DNA from: Hofstenia miamia
Taxonomy: Eukaryota > Xenacoelomorpha > Acoela
Assembly: GCA_004352715.1 (NCBI GenBank)
Contig: SCFE01000005.1
Location: 4,030,121 to 4,094,120 of the forward strand
Reading direction: 5' to 3'
Length of the DNA stretch: 64,000 nucleotides
The notes beneath the pieces are model-generated. The model searched no databases, was not told where the DNA came from, and saw nothing but the letters and a program-made list of their open reading frames with translations. How positions within the stretch are numbered: the stretch's first letter is position 1; every line of letters starts with the position of its first letter. The position numbers and the translations under genes were made by a program. Of the stretch, positions 47,746 to 58,599 are shown piece after piece.

Positions 47746-48106
47746 TTTCCTTAATGCCCTTTGTTGTTCTGTACAATAAAATATTGATTCTGGACTTTTT
47801 TTACATTGATTGCATTTGTCTTACATTTTAAATTTTAACCTTTAGCTGTGTCACCCTGTATATGCTACTAAAACTTAAAACTGTTCAACATAAAACAATG
47901 ATCTGCAGTTTCTTTGATTTTTAACAAGAAATTTATTTGGTTAAAGATCTCTTAAGATAAAAGTTTATATTCTTTAATTTTATACAAGAATTGCGTATCT
48001 TTAAAGATTTTGAATTAAAAAATTACTTTTGTAATGTAAATTGAAGTTTCTGCAAAGTTTTTAAAGATTTTTCAACTAGGGATGTTTTACAAAAGAAAAC
48101 TTTAAC

Positions 48107-48290
48107 ACCGGGCATAGAAGAAGAGCTTGATGATTCATCTAACATACTTAGGATCCTCGACTTTATCACGCCAGCTTCTAATCAGGTTGAGAGACTGTTC
48201 AGCAAAGCTGGTTATGCTCTATCTGATTACCTAAATCGTTTATTACCCCTCAACTTAGAGATTCAAGTGATGCCATAAAGCATCACTACT
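48107..48290 (+). pseudogene. hAT transposase dimerisation-domain fragment
   Basis: ILDFITPASNQVERLFSKAG is the hAT C-terminal dimerisation signature (P-s-ER-FS-aG). LNR then LLPLNLEIQ follow, with one frame slip. It is the only clear hAT coding remnant here. Confidence 0.8.
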
Positions 48291-48602
48291 ATAAACAGTT
48301 ATGTTAGATTTTAAGTCTTTGTCGAAATCTCCAAACTATTTCACAGAAAGCCATTGAACGATTTCTTGAATCAGAATTTACGCATCGTACTTCAAGCTGA
48401 CACTTAATGTTTAAATTCCTATTAATCTATTCTGAGTAATCAGTAAGTTGATTGACTATATTTGCAAAGATTAACAATAAAAAATAATTAATTGCACTCA
48501 TTCTTCAAATCACCTCCATTCAAAAAGGTAACTAGAAAAATTTTCTTCAATCTATTAATGAGTATCAAAACTAAATTATAGAGTTAACCAGTTGTACCTA
48601 AG
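48291..48602. other. no supported feature
   Basis: Nothing recognised. Confidence 0.4.
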
Positions 48603-49153
48603 TGTAGAATCACTGGGGTGTGATTCTAGTGAACTCAAAGAGAATACAGTTCAAACTATTTCTATTTACAAAATGCATTCGTCTATATATACAAGTTATT
48701 TACAATATTTACAAATATTACAACTACCAGTCACTAACAAGAAAAGCGCGAGGTCCGGCTGATAAATAGTAACAACTACCAGCGATGCTACACGCCGCTC
48801 CAAGCCAGACTCGGCGACTTTTCTTGTGTGCCCAATGGAGGAGGATTTGGTCCAAAAGGATCCATTCGACAGCTCTTCACTCAAACATGCAAAAACTAAG
48901 GCGTAGACTTGGCTGACTCCTATCGATTGGGTTCATATTGCGGAGAGGAATCGAATTTAGCCTTCGAAACCATGTCCATCACCAATTGTGGCCGGCGATG
49001 ACTGAGAACAACAAATTAAAAACCATCTTCTTTGCAGCATCATTACAAGCTCCTCGCTCAAACATGCAAAAACTAAGGCGTAGGCTTGGCTGACTCCTAT
49101 TGATTGGGTTCATATTGCGGAGAGGCATTGGAATGTTCTGCATCACATCAGGG
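48603..49153 (-). mobile_element. internal part of LTR element A, with an internal duplication
   Basis: Directly downstream, in the minus direction, of the primer-binding site. Two 78-bp direct repeats, 48871-48948 and 49048-49125, share CATGCAAAAACTAAGGCGTA and TTCATATTGCGGAGAGG. Frames across it look gag-like only in being open and basic; I do not recognise them. At 48603 TGTAGAATCACTGGGG resembles an LTR edge of family B in reverse. Confidence 0.5.
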
Positions 49154-49170
49154 TCCTGTCACGGTCGCCA
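49154..49170 (-). promoter_or_regulatory. retroelement primer-binding site, tRNA-Arg type
   Basis: On the minus strand TGGCGACCGTGACAGGA directly follows the LTR end. It is complementary to the 3' end, including CCA, of an arthropod-like tRNA-Arg (UCG), from memory of that tRNA family. It marks element orientation. Confidence 0.8.
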
Positions 49171-50203
49171 TGTAGAATCGTGGGCTGTAATTGTACTAGT
49201 AACTAATTGACTCTGCAGAAGGTTTAACTNNNNNNNNNNNNNNNNNNNNNNNNNNNNNNNNNNNNNNNNNNNNNNNNNNNNNNNNNNNNNNNNNNNNNNN
49301 NNNNNNNNNNNNNNNNNNNNNNNNNNNNNNNNNNNNNNNNNNNNNNNNNNNNNNNNNNNNNNNNNNNNNNNNNNNNNNNNNNNNNNNNNNNNNNNNNNNN
49401 NNNNNNNNNNNNNNNNNNNNNNNNNNNNNNNNNNNNNNNNNNNNNNNNNNNNNNNNNNNNNNNNNNNNNNNNNNNNNNNNNNNNNNNNNNNNNNNNNNNN
49501 NNNNNNNNNNNNNNNNNNNNNNNNNNNNNNNNNNNNNNNNNNNNNNNNNNNNNNNNNNNNNNNNNNNNNNNNNNNNNNNNNNNNNNNNNNNNNNNNNNNN
49601 NNNNNNNNNNNNNNNNNNNNNNNNNNNNNNNNNNNNNNNNNNNNNNNNNNNNNNNNNNNNNNNNNNNNNNNNNNNNNNNNNNNNNNNNNNNNNNNNNNNN
49701 NNNNNNNNNNNNNNNNNNNNNNNNNNNNNNNNNNNNNNNNNNNNNNNNNNNNNNNNNNNNNNNNNNNNNNNNNNNNNTAATGAGTCCACAATTTGGGCTG
49801 GGAAGATCTAATGATCGCCAGGAGCTACGTGTCGCCCTGTACCTTGAAAAGGCACTCCCAAATTGTCGCCGAGCTTAAGCAATTATTTTCATACTAAAAC
49901 AATAGATAAAGTAACGGAGAGAAAAGTAACAGTAATTGAGGATAGATAAAATCTATTGACCTTTCTCAACAGTTTCTCTCACTTTATACACTTTCAAAAT
50001 AATAATAAACAACTACCTGTCTCAGTTTACAATCACAGTTAAGCACAAGCTAGTTGTGTCATTGACTTATTAACTTCCCTCGCAAATTAAATTTGAGCAT
50101 ATAATTACGTAGCACCAAATCGAGGGGAAAACGTCATCCTGACGTCATTACAAATATAACTAGAATAAATAATAATCACGAATTTTCCCCGAGTGACTCT
50201 ACA
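49171..50203 (-). repeat. LTR of gypsy-like element A (5' LTR)
   Basis: Minus-strand copy starting TGTAGAGTCACTCGGGG at 50203 and ending GATTCTACA at 49171, with TG...CA ends and the primer-binding site abutting. Interior blocks such as GACAATTTGGGAGT and CAGCCCAAATTGTGG recur in the LTR at 55141-56995. A gap (49230-49777) hides half of it. Confidence 0.85.
49230..49777. other. assembly gap
   Basis: Run of N inside the LTR. Confidence 1.
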
Positions 50204-50270
50204 CTAAGAATGAGGAGACTACAATCCCTGTTCGAATGATTTAAACTCGCCTTCGATTGCTCTCATATAT
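50204..50270. repeat. dispersed repeat B, copy 2
   Basis: ACTAAGAATGAGG then TCCCTGTTCGAATGATTTAA; matches 15290-15360 and abuts the LTR edge. Confidence 0.65.
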
Positions 50271-50639
50271 AAACATAAATGAAATTGATATACAAAATAT
50301 ACTGCAATTTGTATGTTTTTAAACCGGAGCAGAGCCAATCCACCCTGTACAAATTTGGGCAACAACACTAAAAATTTACTAAATTTCTATTGACATTAAC
50401 ATAAATTCATGCGTTAAAAAAATTTCTGGATAAAACAACAGCACAACCGCATTAAATGTCAAAAGCAGAAATTTCATTAAAATTACTAAATAATGGAGCT
50501 TTGTTAAGTAAAATATAACTATATATGTCCTTATGTTTCACATAATTAATATAGGTATTGGAAAATATGATTCTATAACATAGAAAATATTTAGTTCTAC
50601 TTAATGCATACAATACTTTGAGTCAGATGAGTTAAATTT

Positions 50640-50898
50640 TCAATAATAATTGCATACTGTGAGGTCCATGGTAATTGCCGCTTGACTCCCCAAAGCCGAT
50701 ACTATACATTCATAGTGCACAAAAAATTTATAACATTATTTTTAAAAATTGGTACTACAAAGGAGAATGTATAAAATTATACTTTAAGAATGCATTCAAC
50801 GCGGTGGCATCAGGTATAATTTGAGTTTGGTAAATAAAATATAGAAATAAACACAAATCGGGAGACCAAATTGTCAGAAAATTGAAAGCGGTAGGAAA

Positions 50899-50900
<2 letters not shown>
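50640..50900. repeat. dispersed repeat A, copy 2
   Basis: Includes ACAAATCGGGAGACCAAATTG and GAAAGCGGTAGGAAAGTATA, counterparts of 14100-14370. It ends in an (AT)n run at 50901-50935. Confidence 0.65.
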
Positions 50901-50935
<35 letters not shown>

Positions 50936-50936
<1 letters not shown>

Positions 50937-52279
50937 TGAAAATAGACATATACAATAAATGATTACATATTAATGATATGAAATGTAGAAAATATTAAAA
51001 TTCCACTATATATGGGGATGATGACTTCGATAAGAGTTCGCAACTAGCTCTAATCTTAATCAGAATCTAGAGTAGGCGGCTGGATGGTGCTTGTGTGTCA
51101 TGAAATTTATGTCTTGGAAAAATGTAAACTTTTTTTCTAAATTAAAGCAATAATGAATTTTGACATTTCCTATATCTATATTCGAAGGTCTCATACAATA
51201 TTGATTGGAAGCTATATTAAGCTTTTATTAAGTATTAGAATGCTTATATTGAAGTTTCATTAAAAAAATTGCGTATTTATTTGAATTAGTCATTAAATTT
51301 TATAAAATTAAAAGTATAATTTATATATAATTCTGCATTAATATGATGAGCTTAATGGTATCTTAGAACATTTCTCGAAGTAGTTTTACTATTATAAATC
51401 TAATATTCTTGAAATGATTATTCAATTGTATATATTAATGAAATTAATATTGAATGAATTTTGCGTATTTTTGAAATTTAGTTTTTGTAATATTACTATA
51501 AAGTTATTCAAAGTCACATGCAGTTTTGATTTCCTATTCTTGATATAACCCGTTTCGGGGAGACTTGCTGACATCATTCCAATTTATTTAAAAATCTAAC
51601 TAAAGGCTTTTGAACTAAAAATGTTTAGAATTGCATAAAGATATATATTGTCGTTATTATACGATTTATAATCGTTTTTACCTCTTACTAGTGCTAATTT
51701 CTTAATCGTGCTTCCGTGTGGCACAAATCTGCACATTCGCTCTCGAGCTTGGACTGAGTAACTCCAAAATCTTGATTTACATAAATTGCAGTACCTTATG
51801 CTATATACTTTGCTATTTGAAACAAATAAATACGTTAAGTACACATCTACAGAACATTGAATGCATCTTATAGATAAATTGCAAAGAATCACTAACAAAG
51901 CTCGCTCACTCACTCAAATACTGTGGCAACTAAGTAACATACATGCACAACAAACTTCAATATAATAAAACTAAAATTATAATTTCGGTTAAATTATCGT
52001 AGTGTGCGAAGTATGCAACCCAGTAATATATAGCAAGTAAGCAATTTCTAATTCAACAACAAATATTACAGAAAAACTAAAAATCACAACACTCAAATGT
52101 GTTGCTTTTTGTAACAGTAAAATTATCAGATTTACAAAATATTTGTACCAAAAAGGAGTGACCTTATAAGTAGTTAAGTATTTTATGATGTACTTATTGT
52201 AAAAAATGTCTTTAATTTAACAAATATGAGCCACTGCTGTTCAGCATGAATACTGATATGCAAAGGGAATGCTGTATAA
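50936..52279. other. no supported feature
   Basis: Strongly AT-rich. The open stretch at 51596-51913 (minus) has no motif. Confidence 0.4.
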
Positions 52280-52409
52280 GTTCGTAAAATTTGTGTTCGT
52301 AAAACTTAAGTTCGTAAATATAACTTCGTATATTTGTTCGTAAAATTTAAGTTCATAAATATATGTTCGTATATTTGTTCGTAAAATTTAAGTTCGTTAA
52401 GTTATTCGA
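52280..52409. repeat. TTCGTA-type minisatellite
   Basis: Repeated TTCGTAAAATTTAAG and TTCGTATATTTG segments with variable spacing, about eight TTCGT(A/T) occurrences. Confidence 0.8.
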
Positions 52410-54359
52410 ATATGGCAACTATTTATTCTATAACTAAATAGCCACGGATTTTTAAGCTGAATTTGTATGCTTCGTACAATGGAATTAATTGAAAGTACAC
52501 GAGTTAAAAAACAATTAATATAAAAAGGGTTTGTGTTTACCAAATGATAATTTTAAGCTTTCAGGTACAATATGAAATATTTGATAATGCAAACTGCAAA
52601 GTTGAAATTGAAAGTAATATATGAGAGGCGAAAACATCATACTTTTCTGATATTTATTGCAATTTATAATAATGCAAAAAATAATCTAAACAGTGATCTT
52701 AGCTAGCATTTGATTGATCCATAACCAGGATAACAACTAGCTTACATCCTGAAAAATAGCTGAAAAAATGTTTTTGACAATGTACATGTTTTGTAATTAG
52801 GAAATTAAAAAATAATTAACTAACTTAAAAGTCTAAATTAATTTCATGCCATCTAATACCATAATGACATCACTGGTTAAGAAAAAAGTATTCAGTTTTT
52901 AATCTGAGAATATTTGATAATTTACTGCATCTTAGGTGTGCATAAATGGTTTATTTATATTTTAGATGACTATCACAAAATCACAATTAAATTAATTTTC
53001 TATATCTGAAAATGTTATAAATTTTGAAGTAAATTTGTTTTGCCAATCAAACTCTAAGTATTTTATATAATTATTAGACTAGAGTTAAGCCTCAGATCTA
53101 TAAAATTTAGGTTGGAGGACTAGTTTTTAGGGCTTAGGTTTATGAAACATTCATTTCTAAGTTGAGTTCACTGCTTGGTTCTTAAAAATAACAGAAATAT
53201 ATATTTTAGGTTAGGGCTTAGAAAACACCAATTGAGTTTAGGCTTTAGATGTAAAATATTATCATAGAGCAAGAGATGGATTAGGATTTGGGTTTTCTTA
53301 GAACATTTTCCACTAGAAGAATTTTTCTTTAGAAAATTTTCAGTAGAGCATTTAAGATGTAATCATATTATAGCCTGCTATATTTTGTTAATGAAACAAA
53401 ATCTCTATCTAAAATACTGCATGCAATATGCAGTCCAATTAACAATAAGCTAGCATATTGCTAGTGGGTATTAGAAGCAATTGCAGATATTGATAGAAGT
53501 TTACACTTGTGATAGCCCACCCTAAGTCTTTATTCTGAACATGAAACTTTTTATTTTAGTAATATTTGCATTATTTGCATTTAACTTTCAAAAAAATATA
53601 TAAAAGAATAGCATATCAAATTAGTCCAAAAGTTTTGTAACATATAATATATGAATCAATAATATTATGAAATATTATATTCATATTTATTCTATCATGG
53701 TTAATAAGCAGAGAGATTTAGAAGATCTAAACAATACTTTTTTGTGTTTCTAATAAGAACCCAAATTTAACACCCCTAGCTGGTTAAGCCCATTTTGTTG
53801 TTTCCCATGATAACAGCAAACTCATTTATCTTTAAGCAGTAAGTTTCATTGATAATTTGTTGGAGGCATGGTTGATGCTGTTTTTCAAGAATTTTCCACC
53901 AAGTTTCATTTTTTGATGATGACACAAGAACACTTTTGCCTGATTAATGCAAATAGATTACAAAACTTATTTTTTGTTGATCAGTGGTCAAGGTGAGAGG
54001 ATGTTCTAGCATCATTGGTCAATTTTGCAAAGCAAATGAAACTCTACAATTTCAATAACAAAATGAAAATTAGAAAATTCACTAATAATATCAGAAAAAC
54101 ATTATCATGCTGAATTATGAAGTTAGTGAAATGATTTCAGGTGTACAACACAATGAGTTCAGTGGCATTCAAAGTAGCTAATGTAATCAAACAATCCTAT
54201 ATCACAAATGTGGTTTTTAAGCTCATATTTGCCTTGGAAACATGAAACTACATGTTCCTAAAGCTAAATTGAGGTCTTGCAAATTTGTTCAGGAATTGTT
54301 ATTATTAGAATTTGGAAAAGAATACAATATTACATATTTTGAGTATAAATTGAACTTAC
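52410..54359. other. no supported feature; probable intron or intergenic
   Basis: AT-rich; a TTAGG-like low-complexity patch lies at 53080-53270. It would be intronic to the exon at 54360-54718 if that gene continues downstream. Confidence 0.3.
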
Positions 54360-54718
54360 TTTGAAAATAGGTAAAGCTGCTGATTGTGCTGTGATTATTT
54401 CATTTTTACTAGCATTACATGTTAGCTGTCTGCTATATCTGAAGATGAGAGAGTTTGCTAAACTGACTGCATGCTGTAGAGCTTCCAATGGTCTTCCTAC
54501 CAATGGTTTTGTATCCATTTGTGATACAAAAATTTCTTGTTTAAGAGAAACCAAGGGACCAAGCATTAGTTCAATACTAAAATACAAGAATCCAAAGCAG
54601 AATTTATTGCCTTTCTCTGTGCCAATAAAATTGTAAAAGTAGGGCACTGCTTTATCTAAAGCTGGACCTCCTTTCAATTCCTTCATAAAGTATAATTTCA
54701 ACTTTCTTGGATGAGGAA
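54360..54718 (-). CDS. internal exon of an unidentified gene
   Basis: On the minus strand a frame is entered after TTTAAG (its TAA would be an in-frame stop, so splicing is required) and stays open for 119 codons to AAA|GTAAGT, a near-perfect donor. The peptide starts PHPRKLKLYFMKELKGGPAL. It contains a mixed hydrophobic stretch (FCFGFLYFSIELMLGPLVS) and ends with a helical LEALQHAVSLANSLIFRYSR then NEIITAQSAALPIFK. I do not recognise the family. No catalytic motif stands out. The flanking introns are AT-rich. The other strand is open for 91 codons but has no splice signals. An old retroelement gag is an alternative. Confidence 0.45.
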
Positions 54719-55140
54719 CTTAAATATACTTTGCCATGTAAGTCATTGTATGAAAAGCTAGTTAAAAAAATATAGAAGAAATAAGAAAACAGCTTTCAAG
54801 AAAGAAGATAATTTTTTGATTGAGCTTTGTTCAAAAATCAAAGTATTTTTGTTGCATTGTGGGCAATTGTTGTTCTTAATGATCAAAATATTTACTGGGA
54901 ATTAATTACATTGACATATCATTAGTTTCCTCTGCTATCAAAAACACTGAGTGATAGTGATAGAACTGCACCAAATAATCAGATTTAAGCAAGTTCTTGC
55001 TAGGCTATAATTCCTATTACTAGTTATTTTAGGACAATTTTTAAGCAGATTAAGTTAGGAATTGAAGGGATACTTATTAATTTATTATTTCAAACACATG
55101 CTTTACATAAGTCTGGATAACTATAATTTGAAACTTCTGG
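54719..55140. other. no supported feature
   Basis: Presumed intron upstream of the exon at 54360-54718. Confidence 0.3.
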
Positions 55141-55882
55141 TGTAGAGTCACTTGGGGCCCCTATTTTGATTCATTTTATTATTTTGATTATTTGGCACTC
55201 TAATTAGGTGTTGCATTATAATGGCATATTGATTCATTGCTATCAATTTATCTATATTAATTTCTCCTATTTTCAAATGTAGTAATTTGTCAATTGATTA
55301 TTTGTCCACTCAATTTGATCAGACATGTTATTGCTTGTTTAATTTGCAAGGGAATTCATGTGGATTTTTGTAAACATGTACCAGGTAATAATTCATGAGA
55401 TTGTTATAAATATGTGAGGAACTTGTAGCAAATGCACAATAAAATTTATTCTTGCTTTAACATCATTTGCTTTTTTGAATTTTATTATTTTTGATAACCC
55501 CATTTTAGATTCATTATGGATTTTGACTTAATAAATTTTGCTTAAGATCTGGCAACAATTTGGGAGTTACTCTGCTGTGTCTGGGCAACAACTAGCTCCT
55601 TAACAGATGGCAGCCCAAATTGTGGTCACTTTAAGTTATGGCTACGTGTACATGTAGGGATTAACAACTAATATTTCAATCATTTCATCTTTATACATGC
55701 ACTTAAATAACACACTGCAAATATATCAAGCCATTGGAAAACATGAATGCATGGTAACTACATGCCTTTTGTTTAATTATTTACATGAGCTGAGATAATA
55801 GAACACTGAGCTAAATTGGTTATTTGAGCTAGAAATTAATACTTGAGACATACAATCAGCAACTTGGCAAGTAAGGAGGCTT

Positions 55883-56770
55883 CCCAGATAACAATTTTGG
55901 ATGTTTTTACGTTGTTAATGGTTGTTTCATACTTTTGGTTGTTGCAGCAACCATTAACATCATAATAACAACCATTAATACTAATTTGAGCAACTAAAAA
56001 TGTGATAATTTAAGATTAAAGCAGATGCTTGCAAATAAAACTCACTTCATCATTTTGATTACTAGATCATTTTTATATAAAGAACAGAATCGCAAAAAGC
56101 TTTTTTGAAATATTAAATTTGTGAAAAATTATAATATACTTGGTAAACAAATTTTCAAAATAATTTATTCATGAATATTTGGACACCTTCAAATTATCTG
56201 TNNNNNNNNNNNNNNNNNNNNNNNNNNNNNNNNNNNNNNNNNNNNNNNNNNNNNNNNNNNNNNNNNNNNNNNNNNNNNNNNNNNNNNNNNNNNNNNNNNN
56301 NNNNNNNNNNNGATTTAAAAAAGTATTATTTCAAAATTATACTTAACTTTAAAAGTTTAAATTTTTGTTAAATTTACAGATTTTTATGCTTATTGTTATC
56401 ATTTAAAATCAAGACATTCATTCAAAATTTCAGCAAATGTTGTATTTAATGTATTTATTGTATTACTGTTCTGCCCTTTGTTGGGCTTGTGTTAGTTTAA
56501 ATAGCAATGTTTGAGCTGATTATCAATATAAATTTGATGTATTGCATATAAAAGTAATGCTAGAGCAATCATGGGCAACATAAAATAATGTTGTTATGAT
56601 CTAAAAATAGTGCTTTTTTATTCAGAAAAAACAACCAAAAAGCAACCTAATGTCACATTGTTGGAACAACATTGTTTAGACCTGTGAAAAGGGTACCATT
56701 TCAATGTTAAAACAATCATAAAAAAACAACTAAAAAACAACTTTGTTTAGACCAAAATTTGTTATCTGGG
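55883..56770. mobile_element. MITE with CCCAGATAACAA ends, nested in LTR B
   Basis: Left CCCAGATAACAATTTTGG and right, reversed, CCCAGATAACAAATTTTGG. Subterminal regions repeat AACAACCATTAA-type motifs in both orientations. The target duplication is not clear, so the superfamily is open. Contains a gap at 56202-56311. Confidence 0.8.
56202..56311. other. assembly gap
   Basis: Run of N inside the MITE. Confidence 1.
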
Positions 56771-56995
56771 TTCCTGGATATGGCCTCAGCATGATGCTGT
56801 GTGAATTGGTCACTGCAGGAATATATTCTCAGTGCATAGTTTCTGTTTTTCTTTATTGAATTGCCAAACTACCAATGTTCTCTCTTTTGTTAGAATGTGG
56901 GTCACTCTCTACAATGGTAGCCTTTGCAACCTTTGATTTAACCTTTGATTTTCTCAGTACCACTGGAGTAGTCAGAGCTCCCCTGTGATTCTACA

Positions 56996-58022
56996 CTGGG
57001 TAGCAAAAGAACATATTGCATTAAGGCTGGAAAAACACTGAGAGGTATCAAGAAAGAGAGATAATTGAAATAATCATTTGTATTTTTCAAGGTTGAAAGA
57101 CTTCCTCTTACAGTGACTGAACTGGCTAATTAAACAACTTCTGTTTCTAAATACTTTTCTAAATGATTAGTGTCAATTGAGTTTTAAGTTAAGTTCATGT
57201 TCCTTTGTCTGAGTTTGAGTAATTTTTTGAAGATTGAACTTTATATTATTGATAGAAAATTTTATTTCTGTGTGCATATAAACTAAAATATATTTTTCAA
57301 TAATTCTGAGTTTTTAAGCTATAAAGATGAATTTTCAATTGATATGAAACCAAAATTTAAAATAAATTATTTTTATTATTCCAAAGAGGATTCCCATTTG
57401 AATCTCAAGTGCAAGTTTATTGAAAATTGAATTCTTATTTAAACCATTATTGACATCCATTTTACACTTTATTGAGATTTTACACAGAAGTCATTTTATT
57501 TGTCTTGAGAGCAGCATTCCAATATGTGCACACTCTTGGGAAAATGTTTGCAACTGTGATAAATATCTTGCAGATAACTGCTTTCTTGGAAGATTTAGTC
57601 AGAGCTGCAACATCTCCATAATAACAACAAAGTGTAAAATACTAGCATCTCAATAACTGTATGTTTTATTTAAAATATGAAACCACAATCAATTAATGTC
57701 TACATAAAAAAATATGAAGATTTTTCCAACTTAACAAAGCAACATTCAATTGTATCCAAAAAGCAAATACATAGGAACTTATATATCTAGAAACAACTTT
57801 ATTAAAATGATATTTAGAAATGTTTGAAGTCATCTCTATTGGTGCACCAAAAAAAACAATGACCCCAGGGTTAATTGTAAATGTTATTGGTTTTGATTAC
57901 TCATTGCTTTGAGATTGATGGCATTCAGATATAAATTGAAATTACATGATACTCCTTTGCAATAGAAGTGCAAGTAACCAGCAAACATCAATTATGGATG
58001 TACACATTTTCCAACACACTAG

Positions 58023-58093
<71 letters not shown>

Positions 58094-58170
58094 TATATAT
58101 ATAATAAGCATTTTAATTCAAATATAATGTAATGTAAATGTATTTTGTATGCAAAATGCCTATAAATCAC
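56996..58170. other. 5' internal region of element B, no clear gag
   Basis: Lies between LTR B and the first recognisable gag motif. Too decayed to read. A long (AT)n run is at 58026-58104. Confidence 0.4.
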
Positions 58171-58174
58171 TCAC

Positions 58175-58440
58175 AATACGTATTAAATATCAATATTTAA
58201 TAGCTCTGCCATTGTTGGTGATGCACAATGCCAAACATTTTGGCATTGAATCTATCAACTTTTTGCAATATGCAGGGGTGATGTTCATGGTCCATACTTG
58301 CTTGGCAGTCTCAATAAGCTTTTCCAATGATCCACATTGATGCTTTTTCAAGGATCATTATTGGGCTCTGCACATAAAACATCAGTACAAGACTCTATTG
58401 TGTGACATGTCATTTAAGCTGGGCGATGACATATGGAATT
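58175..58440 (-). pseudogene. Tc1-type transposase C-terminal fragment
   Basis: The minus-strand frame reads LEKLIETAKQVWTMNITPAY then CKKLIDSMPKCLALCITNNG, the conserved Tc1 tail (i-W-I-p-C-kLidSMP-R-A-i-n-G--t-Y), ending in KY. Nothing upstream of about 58440 is readable. It lies within the gag region of element B. Confidence 0.8.
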
Positions 58441-58599
58441 ACATCAGCAAGTGGAATTATTATTTCAATTGAGCAGCTTATTGAATGAGTACTCACACCA
58501 TGATCTCTTTTCATACATATGTTGAGGTTTTCCTCCCTCCATAAGAAACACACTGGAAGTGAAGTGTGATCCAGAAGAAAGCCTACATGAAATCATCTG

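Larger units (their letters stand above)
46448..47858 (+). mobile_element. mariner/Tc1-superfamily transposon with both ends
   Basis: Terminal inverted repeats CAGGGTGACACAGCTAAA at both ends, with TA on each side (46446-46447 and 47859-47860). Inside is one broken transposase gene and an assembly gap (47234-47504). The element sits between two pieces of hAT-like sequence. Confidence 0.92.
55141..56995 (+). repeat. LTR of gypsy-like element B, interrupted by a MITE
   Basis: Starts TGTAGAGTCACTTGGGGCCC and ends CCCTGTGATTCTACA, with an 11-bp inverted edge (TGTAGARTCAC). The order of blocks matches LTR A. Removing the 888-bp MITE leaves about 967 bp, close to LTR A. After 56995 the sequence is CTGGGTAGC, not a clean primer-binding site. 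Confidence 0.8.

Noticed and set aside
49159-49791. About 200-codon minus-strand frames
   Set aside because: Span an assembly gap inside an LTR.
53080-53270. Possible telomere-like TTAGG repeats
   Set aside because: Only loose TTAGGx similarity without regular period.
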